Source of the DNA: Pseudomonadota bacterium
Lineage (GTDB): Bacteria; Myxococcota_A; UBA796; GCA-2862545
DNA: 64,000 nt
Assembly (NCBI GenBank): GCA_023954855.1
Contig: JAGSGY010000020.1
Span: 1-64,000, forward strand
Direction: 5' to 3'
Shown: positions 43,903-52,310 of the stretch, in pieces
Position numbering within the stretch: the first letter of the stretch is position 1
How the letters are laid out: each line of letters opens with the position of its first letter
The notes under the pieces: generated by a model
What the model saw: the letters and a program-made list of their open reading frames with translations, nothing else
Told to the model about the DNA's origin: nothing
Database searches by the model: none
Translations under genes and position numbers: made by a program

Positions 43903-46173
43903 CTAGGGCTTGGATGCCGAGCAACTGACACACTCGGCCAGACATCGGCGCCGCAAGTCCGCCACCCGGTCAGCCAGAGCCTTGTCCCAGAGCGTCTCAT
44001 CCAGATCGTGGACACAGCCCGCGGGGTCACCCGCCTTCAAGCGCAGTTCCGCCACGACGAGCAGGCCCGCAGGACTCAGGCGCCCCGCAGAGGCAAAGGT
44101 CTGCGCCTGCACCAGCGCCTCCTCCGGCCCTTCCGCTGCCGCGACCACCAAGAGAAGCGGACCCGTCAGGTCGTGTCCAAAACGGCTGCCCTCCTGGTAG
44201 AGCGCCACCGCCCGATCATGCTGCTCGCGCTGGGAATACAGACGCCCCAGCGTCAATCGAACGCCGAGATCATCTGGGCGCTCCTCGAGCCGATCGAGCG
44301 CCGCACGTTCCGCCTCGTCCAATCTTCCGACGGCCAGGAGCCACCTGATCCGGCCGCCCCAGACCGCGTAGCGGGGCTCTCGGTCCGCCGCCCTCTCATA
44401 CAGTTCGCCAGCCCTTCCGATTTGACCGGTTCGCATGAGGTGGTCGCCTCTATACAAACTCCAGTACGGGGAAGCGCCTTCCAAGCTGTCCTCCCACCAC
44501 GCCTCGTCGGGACGGAGACGCTCGACCTCACCGAAGACCCACGCCCCGCCGGCGGTCTCGGCAGGCCAATGGCTGAGAGCAACGCGATAGCTCTCCAGCG
44601 ACTCTTCTCGCCTTCCGGAACGCTGACGCGCGCGGGCAATCAACACATGCGCCCGGTACTCGTAGGGCTCACGTTCGAGCGCCAGCAGGGCCGTCTTCTC
44701 AGCCTCGGCGACGCTTCCTGCACGCATGAGAACACCAGCAGCATTGAGAAGAGTCGCTCCGGACTCGGGATGTCGGGCCCGGAGCCGGAGCGCGGCCCGC
44801 GTCGCAAGCTCGTGGTTCCCGTCTTCGAGCGCCCGCCAGGCCCTTGCGAACCCCGGCTCTGGCCTCCAGGGAGCCAACCATCGCACCTGCGCCGCGGCAG
44901 CTTGCGCCTGCTCGCCCGTCTTCTGTTCCCAGACGACTGCGACCGCGCGATCGACGGCCGCGGCGTGGCCAAGCAGCAGGCCACTCGCAACGACCGAGCC
45001 GAGCGTCACCGCGACGACGACGCGATTGTGCGTCTTCACTCGCCCGGGAAGGTCGACGCGCACGAGACCAAGCCGCAGTCCGCCCACGGCGGCCACCGAA
45101 ACCAGCACGAGGGGCACGTGGAGGGGGAAGTCTCCGAGTGCGTGAAGCCCAACACCCAGAAGGCCGAGGTCGAGGGCCCACCCGGACCCCGACGACTTCG
45201 GCCAATGCCGCCAAAGCCACCAGACGACCACGCCCAGGACCACCGACCCGACCAGGCCCGTATCGACCACCCACTGCAACAAATCCGAGTGCGCCGTTCG
45301 ATAGCTCCTAAATCCTGGGAACGTACGAAATGGGGCATACGCCCACTGAAAGCTACCCACACCCCAGCCGGTGAGCGGCTGGGCAAGGAACATCGCTGGA
45401 AGGTCCGCCCACTGGTCAAGGCGACGCTCGGGCGAACTCTCAGCCCAATGGGGGTAGAGGCGGTAGCCGAGGTTCACAACGGCCAGCCCGACGCCCGCAA
45501 ACGCGGCCATCGACGCAAGACGAAGGGGCCACCACAGGCGTCGACTCAGGGCAAAGGCAAGGACGCCCAGTGCGGCCAGATTCGCTCCGGGGTTGTGCAC
45601 CAACAGCCAGCCCACCACCATCACGCTGAGTCCGGCCAACGCCAATACGGCGCCTGCTGACCGGCGTTTCCACAGCTTGTGGGTCCAGAACACAGACACC
45701 GGGGCCGTGAGCAGCCAGAAGCTCGCGAGGTGGTTTGGATTGCCAAACGGAGCGAAGAACGGAAGCTGAGGCTCCCGCATCTCGATGAAGCCGAGCACGG
45801 CGGTCTGATCGGTGAGCGCGTGGACGAGCGCAAAGACCGAGATGCTCACTGCGATGCCAAAGATCACCAGTCCGGAGCGGTCCTGTTCACGACGCGACAG
45901 CACCGAAGACACCGACGCAAACCCGAGCGCGAGGCAGCCCACTGCGAGGGCGTAGAGTCCCTCCCAGGGCACCAGCGCCGCGGTCATCCAGGCACTCCCA
46001 TGTCGCACAGACGCCGCACCTGGGGCCAGGGCAGTACCCACAGACGACGGCATGGGGAGCAACCCAATTCCAGCGGAGGCGAGCAGGGCGACGATGACCG
46101 CCACCGGCACCCGGGCCCGTGCGAGGCGCCTCGGATGCCCTCCGATCGCAACCACCACCGCCGCGCCGAGCAC
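43903..46173 (-). CDS. O-antigen ligase-like membrane protein with C-terminal TPR domain
   Basis: 756 residues from the GTG at 46173. About ten membrane helices occupy the first 420 residues, with the Wzy_C/ligase loop (FGNPNHLASFWLL, LTGWGVGSFQW, AHSDLLQWVVDTGLVGS). A cytoplasmic or periplasmic TPR region follows (AEAEKTALLALEREPYEYRA, RAVALYQEGSRFG). The same frame remains open to a TAG at 46308-46306 and encodes another hydrophobic helix there (LLVLAWIVLALGGAG), preceded by GGAGG. The true N-terminus is therefore probably about 40 residues longer, yet no ATG, GTG or TTG exists in that stretch. It is the second polymerase/ligase of the locus, a candidate for ligating the finished chain. Confidence 0.8.
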   Translation of the reverse strand: MLGAAVVVAIGGHPRRLARARVPVAVIVALLASAGIGLLPMPSSVGTALAPGAASVRHGSAWMTAALVPWEGLYALAVGCLALGFASVSSVLSRREQDRSGLVIFGIAVSISVFALVHALTDQTAVLGFIEMREPQLPFFAPFGNPNHLASFWLLTAPVSVFWTHKLWKRRSAGAVLALAGLSVMVVGWLLVHNPGANLAALGVLAFALSRRLWWPLRLASMAAFAGVGLAVVNLGYRLYPHWAESSPERRLDQWADLPAMFLAQPLTGWGVGSFQWAYAPFRTFPGFRSYRTAHSDLLQWVVDTGLVGSVVLGVVVWWLWRHWPKSSGSGWALDLGLLGVGLHALGDFPLHVPLVLVSVAAVGGLRLGLVRVDLPGRVKTHNRVVVAVTLGSVVASGLLLGHAAAVDRAVAVVWEQKTGEQAQAAAAQVRWLAPWRPEPGFARAWRALEDGNHELATRAALRLRARHPESGATLLNAAGVLMRAGSVAEAEKTALLALEREPYEYRAHVLIARARQRSGRREESLESYRVALSHWPAETAGGAWVFGEVERLRPDEAWWEDSLEGASPYWSLYRGDHLMRTGQIGRAGELYERAADREPRYAVWGGRIRWLLAVGRLDEAERAALDRLEERPDDLGVRLTLGRLYSQREQHDRAVALYQEGSRFGHDLTGPLLLVVAAAEGPEEALVQAQTFASAGRLSPAGLLVVAELRLKAGDPAGCVHDLDETLWDKALADRVADLRRRCLAECVSCSASKP

Positions 46174-46419
46174 CAGAACGGCCGCCCCTCCCCCAGCCCA
46201 CGCCTGCGTGCCTGCTCCACCCAGGGCAAGAACGATCCAGGCCAGGACGAGAAGGCTCCCGGCGAGCTGAACGACCTGTTTGCGTCTCGATTGGACGGAA
46301 CCTCCCTAGAGGTGCCCCGCAAGTGGGCGAGTCATTGTCTCACCAAGCTCGCAGGAATTGAAGAGCCAACCAGACCGTCGCTCGAAGACGCGGACCGTTC
46401 GCCGGCACACCCAACCCGG

Positions 46420-47784
46420 CTAGCTCCCTGGCCGAACGAGTACTGTTTGCAGGGTCTTGAGCAGAATGAGGCCATACAGCGCCGGCGTCATGTTCTGGAT
46501 TGCGTAGAGCTCGTACTCGAGCTTCACCCTCGAGTCGTCCACCGTTGCGCCGTACCCATAGGACACTTGCGCCCAGCCCGTCACGCCTGGCTTCACGGCA
46601 AAACGTAGCTCGTAGTATGGAATCGCCTCGCGAAGCTCGGAGACAAAGGGCTCGCGCTCGGGACGAGGTCCCACCATCGACATGTCACCGCGCAGGACGT
46701 TGAAGAACTGGGGCAGCTCGTCGATCCGAGTACGCCGCAGGAAGCGACCCGCAGGGGTCACTCGAGGGTCGCCCGGTCCCTGCGACCACACCGGCCCAGA
46801 GCTGGACTCTGCATCTACCGACATCGTGCGAATCTTATAGATCTGGTACGGCTTCTCGTACTGACCGATGCGCTCCTGAGAATAAAATATGGGCCCTGGC
46901 GATGTGAGCCGGACCGCGAGCATGCCGCCGAGAAGCAGTGGCAGTGACAGCACCAGTCCGGTGAGAGCGATGGCAACATCAAGGGTCCGCGCGACCGTTC
47001 GCGCAACGCCAGCCCGCTCCTCAAAGCCCGGGCTGTACACCATGAACGGTGCCTCGATGCTGTGAGACGGCAACCGACCGGTCCGGCTAGCGATGAAGCT
47101 GCCAATGTCCACGACGTGTACGCCTTGCGCCTTGAGTGAGATCAAGCGCTCGTACCACCCCTTCGGAAGAGGTGAGCGCGCGGCCACGACCACCTGAGAG
47201 ACGCCTTTGGAAACCAACGCGGGCACCCGCTCTAGCTCGTCAAGCCCCACATTCTCTGCCACAAAACGCGTGTCCGCCAACAGATCGGGCCGACCCGAAA
47301 TCAGCGCCCGAAGCGGCTCGGCTTCGGCCCCGCCCCCCACAATGGCCGTGAGGCGAGACGGCGCACGCGGGCCGACCAAGGCGATGGTCGCCCGCCAGAG
47401 GGTCAATAGGCCGGCGAATCCAAGAAAGGACCCCAGCGCAACACCACGCCCCCAAGCCCAGAACGGCGCCGCGTATGAGACCGCGAAGAGGCTGACGAAC
47501 GCCGCTCCGATCGCCAACCAGAGCCGAACCAGCTGCCGAGGCTGACGAAAGTCGTGCCGCGCATCGTAGCCGTCGGCAAGGTACAAGAACAACAGGTGAA
47601 CCAACACGAAGAAGGTGGTGGCACCCGTCGTGGACTCCAGGATTTCTGCAATTGCGTACGTCTCTCGCCCGGAGAGCGAGAATCGCAAAAAGTGACCCAA
47701 GTAGGCCGCAAGAAGCAGGCAGAGCGTATCGCCAGCGAGTAGAACCAGCTGACGCACACCAATAGGAATGCCTGAGATGACCAT
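46420..47784 (-). CDS. polyprenyl-phosphate hexose-1-phosphate transferase (initiating)
   Basis: 454 residues from the ATG at 47784. A TTG three codons upstream is possible but badly spaced from GGAG. Four N-terminal membrane helices, a CoA-binding-like central domain (IVGGGAEAEPLRALI) and the catalytic bacterial sugar transferase domain can be seen: YKIRTM, RRTRIDELPQFFNVLRGD, MSMVGPRPEREPF, KPGVTGWAQVSYGYG. The enzyme starts repeat-unit synthesis by transferring a sugar-1-phosphate to undecaprenyl phosphate (WcaJ/WbaP type). Its 5' end overlaps the divergent GT4 gene, so its promoter lies inside that gene. Confidence 0.92.
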   Translation of the reverse strand: MVISGIPIGVRQLVLLAGDTLCLLLAAYLGHFLRFSLSGRETYAIAEILESTTGATTFFVLVHLLFLYLADGYDARHDFRQPRQLVRLWLAIGAAFVSLFAVSYAAPFWAWGRGVALGSFLGFAGLLTLWRATIALVGPRAPSRLTAIVGGGAEAEPLRALISGRPDLLADTRFVAENVGLDELERVPALVSKGVSQVVVAARSPLPKGWYERLISLKAQGVHVVDIGSFIASRTGRLPSHSIEAPFMVYSPGFEERAGVARTVARTLDVAIALTGLVLSLPLLLGGMLAVRLTSPGPIFYSQERIGQYEKPYQIYKIRTMSVDAESSSGPVWSQGPGDPRVTPAGRFLRRTRIDELPQFFNVLRGDMSMVGPRPEREPFVSELREAIPYYELRFAVKPGVTGWAQVSYGYGATVDDSRVKLEYELYAIQNMTPALYGLILLKTLQTVLVRPGS

Positions 47785-49081
47785 CGGGTCCAAACTCCAA
47801 CGTTTTCGACTGCCTGGACGGCGGCGTCGCCATGAACGAACGGCCGATGCCCCTTTACGCGTCGTGGTCGTAACGCCCTACTACCCTCCTGAGCCAGGGG
47901 CCGCGGCCACAAGGCTCTCGGAGCTCACGGCACACTGGCAGAGCATGGGAGCACAGGTGCACGTGCTGGCGGGCATGCCCTGCTACCCCGACGGCGTCAT
48001 CCCAGCCGAGTACCGTGGACGAGCCGTGGTCCGCGAGACATTCCGCGGGGTCACGGTGACAAGGGTCGCTGTTCTCGCACTTCCAAACTCAGGAGCGCTC
48101 CAGCGGTTTGCACACCAGGCCTCCTGGTTCGCGAGCACCCTCACTGGCGGTCTCCTGTTGGTGCCCGAAGCAGACGTGGTCGTGGGCTCCTCGCCTCACC
48201 TGTTCGGAGCAGCAACTGCGGCTCTGCTCGCCAGGCGACGTGGCGTGCCCTTCGTACTTGAGCTCAGAGACCTTTGGCCGCGGATCATCTGGCAGACCGG
48301 AGCTGTGCCACGCAACCATCCAGCCATCAAGGCTTTCGAGTGGCTCGAGAAGTGGCTCTACGCTCAGGCGGACGAGCTCGTCGTCGTCACCAAGGAGTTC
48401 CGACGAGAAGTCGCCGAGACGGCCGAAGACCGCACCGCGGAGAGCATCCACCTCATTCCCAACGGGGTGAACTCGTCGCGCTTCGAAGAAAGCATCGACA
48501 TCCGGTCGGCTCGCGAGCGTCTCGGTCTGCCCTCTGACCGTCCCATCGCGCTCTATGCGGGCGTACACGGCATCGCGCAGGGCCTAGAGGTGATCGTCGA
48601 TGCCGCTCGACTCGCACCGGACGTCCACTGGGTCATGCTTGGCAAAGGAACCAAGAAGGCTGATCTCGAGCGTCGCGGTGCTGGAGTGCCGAACTTGTCC
48701 TTCCACGATGCCGTCGGCCCCGAAGAGATGCCTGAAATCTACGGCCTCGCTGACGTGTTGCTCGTGCCCCTGCGGGATGTGCCAAGCCTCCGCTCGACCA
48801 TCCCCAGTAAGATCTTCGAGATCTGGGCAGCCGGTCGGCCGTTCGTACTGAGCGCGGCGGGAGAGGTTGCCGCACTCGCCCTAGAAAGCAACGGGGCCGT
48901 CGTCGTCCCCCCCGAGGACCCTGCCGCACTTGCCGTGGCGGTCGACGAGCTCGCGAGCGACCCGGAGAGGTGTCGCCAACTTGGTGAGTCCGGACGGACT
49001 TTCGTCCGCGCTCGTTTTGAGCGGAAGGCGCTCGCCGCTCGCTACCTCACCCTCCTCAGACAGGCATCGCAGTCCGAGTAG
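47777..49081 (+). CDS. GT4-family glycosyltransferase (second)
   Basis: 434 residues from the ATG at 47777, with AGGA nine bases upstream. An ATG at 47768 is the alternative. The first 25 residues are basic (LPGRRRRHER). The GT-B fold follows, with VVVVTPYYPPEPGAAATRLS, LELRDLWPRIIW, HLIPNGVNSSRF and a C-terminal phosphate loop region (IPSKIFEIWAAGRPFVLSA). It resembles WcaI/FnlB-type transferases and would add the second or a later sugar after the initiating transferase, its divergent neighbour. It is the rightmost gene of the polysaccharide locus. Confidence 0.88.
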   Translation: MTIGSKLQRFRLPGRRRRHERTADAPLRVVVVTPYYPPEPGAAATRLSELTAHWQSMGAQVHVLAGMPCYPDGVIPAEYRGRAVVRETFRGVTVTRVAVLALPNSGALQRFAHQASWFASTLTGGLLLVPEADVVVGSSPHLFGAATAALLARRRGVPFVLELRDLWPRIIWQTGAVPRNHPAIKAFEWLEKWLYAQADELVVVTKEFRREVAETAEDRTAESIHLIPNGVNSSRFEESIDIRSARERLGLPSDRPIALYAGVHGIAQGLEVIVDAARLAPDVHWVMLGKGTKKADLERRGAGVPNLSFHDAVGPEEMPEIYGLADVLLVPLRDVPSLRSTIPSKIFEIWAAGRPFVLSAAGEVAALALESNGAVVVPPEDPAALAVAVDELASDPERCRQLGESGRTFVRARFERKALAARYLTLLRQASQSE

Positions 49082-49082
49082 C

Positions 49083-49098
49083 GGCGACCGCGGTCGCC
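49083..49098. terminator. 16-base perfect palindrome between convergent genes
   Basis: ggcgaccgcggtcgcc is a perfect inverted repeat lying two bases after the GT4 stop and seven before the kinase stop on the other strand. It has no T-run on either strand. It probably acts as a shared transcription-end hairpin. Confidence 0.5.
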
Positions 49099-49104
49099 CC
49101 CTCT

Positions 49105-50847
49105 CTACTTGCAGGACTCGAGCAAGGTGCTGCACTTCACGGTGTGGCTTCCGCCTTCCTTGACCTCGACCGAGCCTGCATTGACCGGGCCCTTGCCGAA
49201 GTCGGCGAAGATGACGTAGCGCCCCACCGGCACCCGACCCGTCGAGAACACCGAACCACCACCACGAAGCTCGATCACCGGGCTGACGAGGGTCACGGTT
49301 CCCATGGGACGCGGCTCTTCAGCGGCCTCGACAGCGTCGACCACGGCCGGTTCGGAAACAGGCTCCACGGGTGGCTCCGCCTCGGGCTCTGGCTCCACGG
49401 GTCGTGGCGTAGGCTCGACGGCGGCTGGAACGGGCTCGACCACCGGCGCGGCTCTCGGAGCGGGAGCGACCCTCGGCACAGGTGCGACGCGCGGCGAAGG
49501 GTCGGGACGAGGCGTCGGCTCGGAAGCCTCGACAGGCGGCGGCTCCGCGGGGACGCGCAGCGCAGCCATTGGCTCAGGAACACTTGCCACAGGCTCGGGC
49601 TCCGAAGACCCCAGACTCCACCAACCGATCGAGGCTGTCGCCACCACGACCACCAGTGCCAACGCACCAAAGACTCCAAGACCAAGCCCCCACGCCAGCC
49701 CCGATGTGCTCGTTCCTGTGGGCGGGGGCGGACTCGGCGCGGCGACAGGCATTGCGGCCGGTTCGCGAGGCTCGGCCGGTCGCTCCTGCTTCACCCAGGT
49801 CGTCTCGACCGTGCGAGCCGGTACAGACGGCGGGTCCACCGTCTCAGCGTCATTCCCCTTCCACGCCAGCGGGGGTGCGCGGATCACCGTCGTCGCCTGG
49901 GATACACCTTCCTGCTCGGTGATCGTGGACCCCACGAGCTCGGCCTCGATGGTCTCGGTGGGGTCGGGCCAGGCATACCCCTCACAGAAGGCCAGCAGTC
50001 CATGACCCGCCGCCGTCCTCGCGAGCACGCGGGCGCGCTTGGCGAAGTCTCTGGCCGTCGGTCGTTCCTCAGGCTCGTAGGCGAGCGACTCGGCGAGGAG
50101 AGCACGGATCTCATCCCGGTCCACGCGGTCGAGCCACCCCGCGAGATGTGCCTCGTAGCGGTCAATGTTCACCAGGATGCCGAACAGCTCGGTGGGATTG
50201 CCGGGCAGAAAGCGCTGCCCCCCACAGAGCGACTCCAGGGTCGTCACCCCCAGCGAGAACACATCCGATGCCGGCCCAGAGCGGTCGTCGAAGTAGCGCT
50301 CGGGGGCACTGTAGCCGTGGGTGCCCACCATCAGGTCGGTCGCCGTCCGAGCCTCGCGCTTCATTTCCTGGGCGTTGGCGATGCCAAAGTCGAGCAGACG
50401 AACCTGACCGGCCCGTCCGATGCGGATGTTTGCGGGCTTCACATCGCGGTGGATGATCTTGTGCTTCGCCCACGCCTCGGACAGCGCCGCGCCGATACCC
50501 GCGCAGGCTTCGAGCACCGCCGAAGCCGGCATGCCCGCGCGAACGGTGTCCCGCAGATCTTGGCCCTCCACATACTCGGTGACCAGCGCGACCCGACCGT
50601 CGAGCACGGTGAGCTCGCGAACGGAGAGAATATTCGGGTGGTTCAGTCCGGCTAGCGCCCGCGCTTCGTCTCGCAAGCGCTCGACGGCCTGTGCTTCGGG
50701 CGGGAGGTCACGGTGCATGAGCTTGACCGCCACCTGCGTGGTGAGGCCGGAGTCGCCAGTTCGGCTGGCCAGGTAGACCTCGCCAAACCCACCCTTTCCG
50801 AGGCAACGTTCGAGTCGGTAGCTCGCGGCCATAAACCCCCGTGACAT
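49105..50847 (-). CDS. transmembrane Ser/Thr protein kinase with PEGA-like C-terminus
   Basis: 580 residues. The kinase domain covers about residues 10-275: GKGGFGEV (17-24), Lys42, HRDVKPAN (133-140), DFG (153-155), APE (181-183), all intact. A Pro-rich region, one membrane helix (about 372-398) and a long Pro/Glu/Val-rich periplasmic stalk follow. The last 60 residues are a small PEGA-like beta domain with two cysteines (YVIFADFGKGPVNAG, CSTLLESC). It probably senses an envelope signal and phosphorylates cytoplasmic targets. It converges on the polysaccharide locus. Its tail is the sequence duplicated at the left edge of that locus. ATGs at 50847 and 50832 are both possible. Confidence 0.88.
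   Translation of the reverse strand: MSRGFMAASYRLERCLGKGGFGEVYLASRTGDSGLTTQVAVKLMHRDLPPEAQAVERLRDEARALAGLNHPNILSVRELTVLDGRVALVTEYVEGQDLRDTVRAGMPASAVLEACAGIGAALSEAWAKHKIIHRDVKPANIRIGRAGQVRLLDFGIANAQEMKREARTATDLMVGTHGYSAPERYFDDRSGPASDVFSLGVTTLESLCGGQRFLPGNPTELFGILVNIDRYEAHLAGWLDRVDRDEIRALLAESLAYEPEERPTARDFAKRARVLARTAAGHGLLAFCEGYAWPDPTETIEAELVGSTITEQEGVSQATTVIRAPPLAWKGNDAETVDPPSVPARTVETTWVKQERPAEPREPAAMPVAAPSPPPPTGTSTSGLAWGLGLGVFGALALVVVVATASIGWWSLGSSEPEPVASVPEPMAALRVPAEPPPVEASEPTPRPDPSPRVAPVPRVAPAPRAAPVVEPVPAAVEPTPRPVEPEPEAEPPVEPVSEPAVVDAVEAAEEPRPMGTVTLVSPVIELRGGGSVFSTGRVPVGRYVIFADFGKGPVNAGSVEVKEGGSHTVKCSTLLESCK
49108..49135. repeat. right copy of the direct repeat flanking the polysaccharide locus
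   Basis: This copy is the last nine codons or so of the intact kinase gene. It matches 24860-24887 at 26 of 28 positions, in the same orientation. Confidence 0.7.
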
Positions 50848-51064
50848 GCCGTCTTACCACTGGTCGGGGACGGAGTGCGAGGCAGAGGGAAGTGACGGAG
50901 CCTGCCGAGCGGCGGGCAGTCGGCTGGAACGGCGAGGCGGGTCCCCATTCCATCGAGGCGGACAAGGCCATTCTCGACGGTCTGACCACCACGAGGGCGC
51001 GCTACGGCTACCGATGTTGCCGCGCACTGGCCGACCTCACCGACCGCACGAGGCCCAAACTGTC

Positions 51065-51538
51065 ATGCGAGTAATCTCCATCGGTCTCTTGGCGAGCCTC
51101 GCTGCGTGTGGCCCGCCAGCCCTCTCGGACGACGTCCTCGAGACCCGTACAGCGGCGTTCATGTTGCTCGACCAAGACGACATGCACGAGCATGCAGACG
51201 AGCTCCTCACGCGGGCGAAGATAGAGCCGCACGAGCCGCTACGGCAGGAGATCGTTCGCCAGCTAGGGTTCGCACGCGCGCCACAGACGCTTCCGTTCCT
51301 CATCGAGTCGCTGCACGGTGACGACTCCCAGCAAGCCCTCGAGTCCCTGGCGTTCTACGGGCCGGACGGATGCGACGCGATCGCCAAGCACTGGGTGGGG
51401 CACAACGACTTCAGCTATCGGCAGCAGATGGACTACAGCATCTTCCTCACTACGAAGGCACGTCACTGCCTGCCCAGCTTCAAGCCCTATTCCGAGACCC
51501 ATCGAGTGAAGCTCGACCGCATTGAGAAGGGGCTCTAG
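51065..51538 (+). CDS. small lipoprotein with HEAT-like helical repeats
   Basis: 157 residues from the ATG at 51065, followed by a lipoprotein signal (LLASLAACG, Cys15). The frame is open upstream but without a signal. The mature part is helical with a HEAT/armadillo-like cadence (EPLRQEIVRQLGFARAPQTL, then PFLIESLHGDDSQQALESLA). A pair of cysteines (GCDAI, HCLPS) could form a disulfide. No ribosome binding site stands out. It is divergent from the PEGA-like kinase gene across 217 bases. Function unknown. From its stop to the terminator at 51745 I see no gene. Confidence 0.7.
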   Translation: MRVISIGLLASLAACGPPALSDDVLETRTAAFMLLDQDDMHEHADELLTRAKIEPHEPLRQEIVRQLGFARAPQTLPFLIESLHGDDSQQALESLAFYGPDGCDAIAKHWVGHNDFSYRQQMDYSIFLTTKARHCLPSFKPYSETHRVKLDRIEKGL

Positions 51539-51744
51539 CCGAGACACCGCGCAACATCGACGGTCATCGCCAGCCGTTGGCTCACTCCGAGCGAACCCGT
51601 CCCCTGAGGCCGCTACTCCACCCACCGCAACGCCGCCCGCATCTGCCCACTCGTCCGCGTCACCGCCTCGTTCGGATGCAGCGCACCAACTCCGGCCACG
51701 CTTCCAGCCGCCCACAACGAGCGGGCGTTTCATCGCAACTCCAA

Positions 51745-51780
51745 CGAAAAACGGCCTCCCCGAACAATCGAGAAGGCCGT
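51745..51780 (-). terminator. rho-independent terminator of the tRNA-Trp gene
   Basis: On the minus strand ACGGCCT and AGGCCGT form a seven-base stem around a 16-base loop, followed by TTTTCG. It lies seven bases after the CCA end of the tRNA and is the clearest intrinsic terminator in the window. Confidence 0.85.
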
Positions 51781-51787
51781 CTTGAAG

Positions 51788-51863
51788 TGGCAGGGGCACT
51801 AGGACTTGAACCCAGGACCTGCTGATTTGGAATCAGCTGCTCTACCAACTGAGCTATACCCCT
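51788..51863 (-). tRNA. trnW: tRNA-Trp (anticodon CCA)
   Basis: 76 bases including an encoded CCA end. The acceptor stem AGGGGTA pairs with TGCCCCT (one G-T). The D arm is GCTC-AGTTGGTA-GAGC and the anticodon arm GCTGA-TTCCAAA-TCAGC gives anticodon CCA. The T arm is CTGGG-TTCAAGT-CCTAG and the discriminator base is G, as usual for bacterial tRNA-Trp. In many bacteria this gene lies upstream of secE-nusG. Here it stands alone. Confidence 0.95.
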
Positions 51864-51914
51864 ACAGGCCCACGCGGCTTAACGACCGCGCCCGCACAGG
51901 TCAAGGACGCACCC

Positions 51915-52310
51915 ATCGGAATCCTCACCGACTTCTTCGTCTACCCTCCGAACGCCGCCCCACCGTGCATCGACCAGCTCTACACGGAGCAGCAACCCGC
52001 GCTGCTCAGCAAGGGTCTCGACCCCGTGAAGATGCACACCCTGGCCGAGCTGCTGCAGCTCGAGATCGCCGACTACGACCCGATCGAGGTCTCGGCCAAC
52101 GGCGCCTTGCTGCCCACCCACCCGGGCATCTGGCGGGCGCTGCCCACGGCCGATCTCCCGGTCCTCGCCGCGGCATGGGCGCAGACCGAGGAAGCCCAGC
52201 TCAGTGGCTGGTCTGCGATGGACTGCCTGCACCTGCTCGCGAACCTGCGGGGCCTCGCTGAGCACGTCTGCGAGAACAACCTGCAGGTCGCGCAGGCGAC
52301 GCTGATCTAG
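51915..52310 (+). CDS. small protein of unknown function, start uncertain
   Basis: About 131 residues if translation starts at the ATC at 51915, or 94 from the first canonical start, GTG at 52026. The stretch between them is plainly coding: third positions are almost all G or C, and it reads ILTDFFVYPPNAAPP and CIDQLYTEQQPALLSKGLD. AAGGA lies seven bases before the ATC, the right spacing for a ribosome binding site. No in-frame ATG, GTG or TTG exists between the tRNA gene and 52026. The C-terminal part has two cysteines and is helical (LHLLANLRGLAEHV). Its TAG shares a CTAG with the stop of the convergent small gene. Confidence 0.6.
   Translation: MGILTDFFVYPPNAAPPCIDQLYTEQQPALLSKGLDPVKMHTLAELLQLEIADYDPIEVSANGALLPTHPGIWRALPTADLPVLAAAWAQTEEAQLSGWSAMDCLHLLANLRGLAEHVCENNLQVAQATLI

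Noticed and set aside
49144-50655. A 503-codon open frame on the plus strand opposite the PEGA-like kinase
   Set aside because: The minus strand carries all kinase motifs in the correct order. The plus-strand product is Arg-rich with no recognisable domain.
51539-51745. A possible small gene between the lipoprotein and the tRNA terminator
   Set aside because: Open frames exist on the plus strand, but they have no ribosome binding site and an amino-acid make-up (Pro/Arg/His) typical of non-coding GC-rich DNA.
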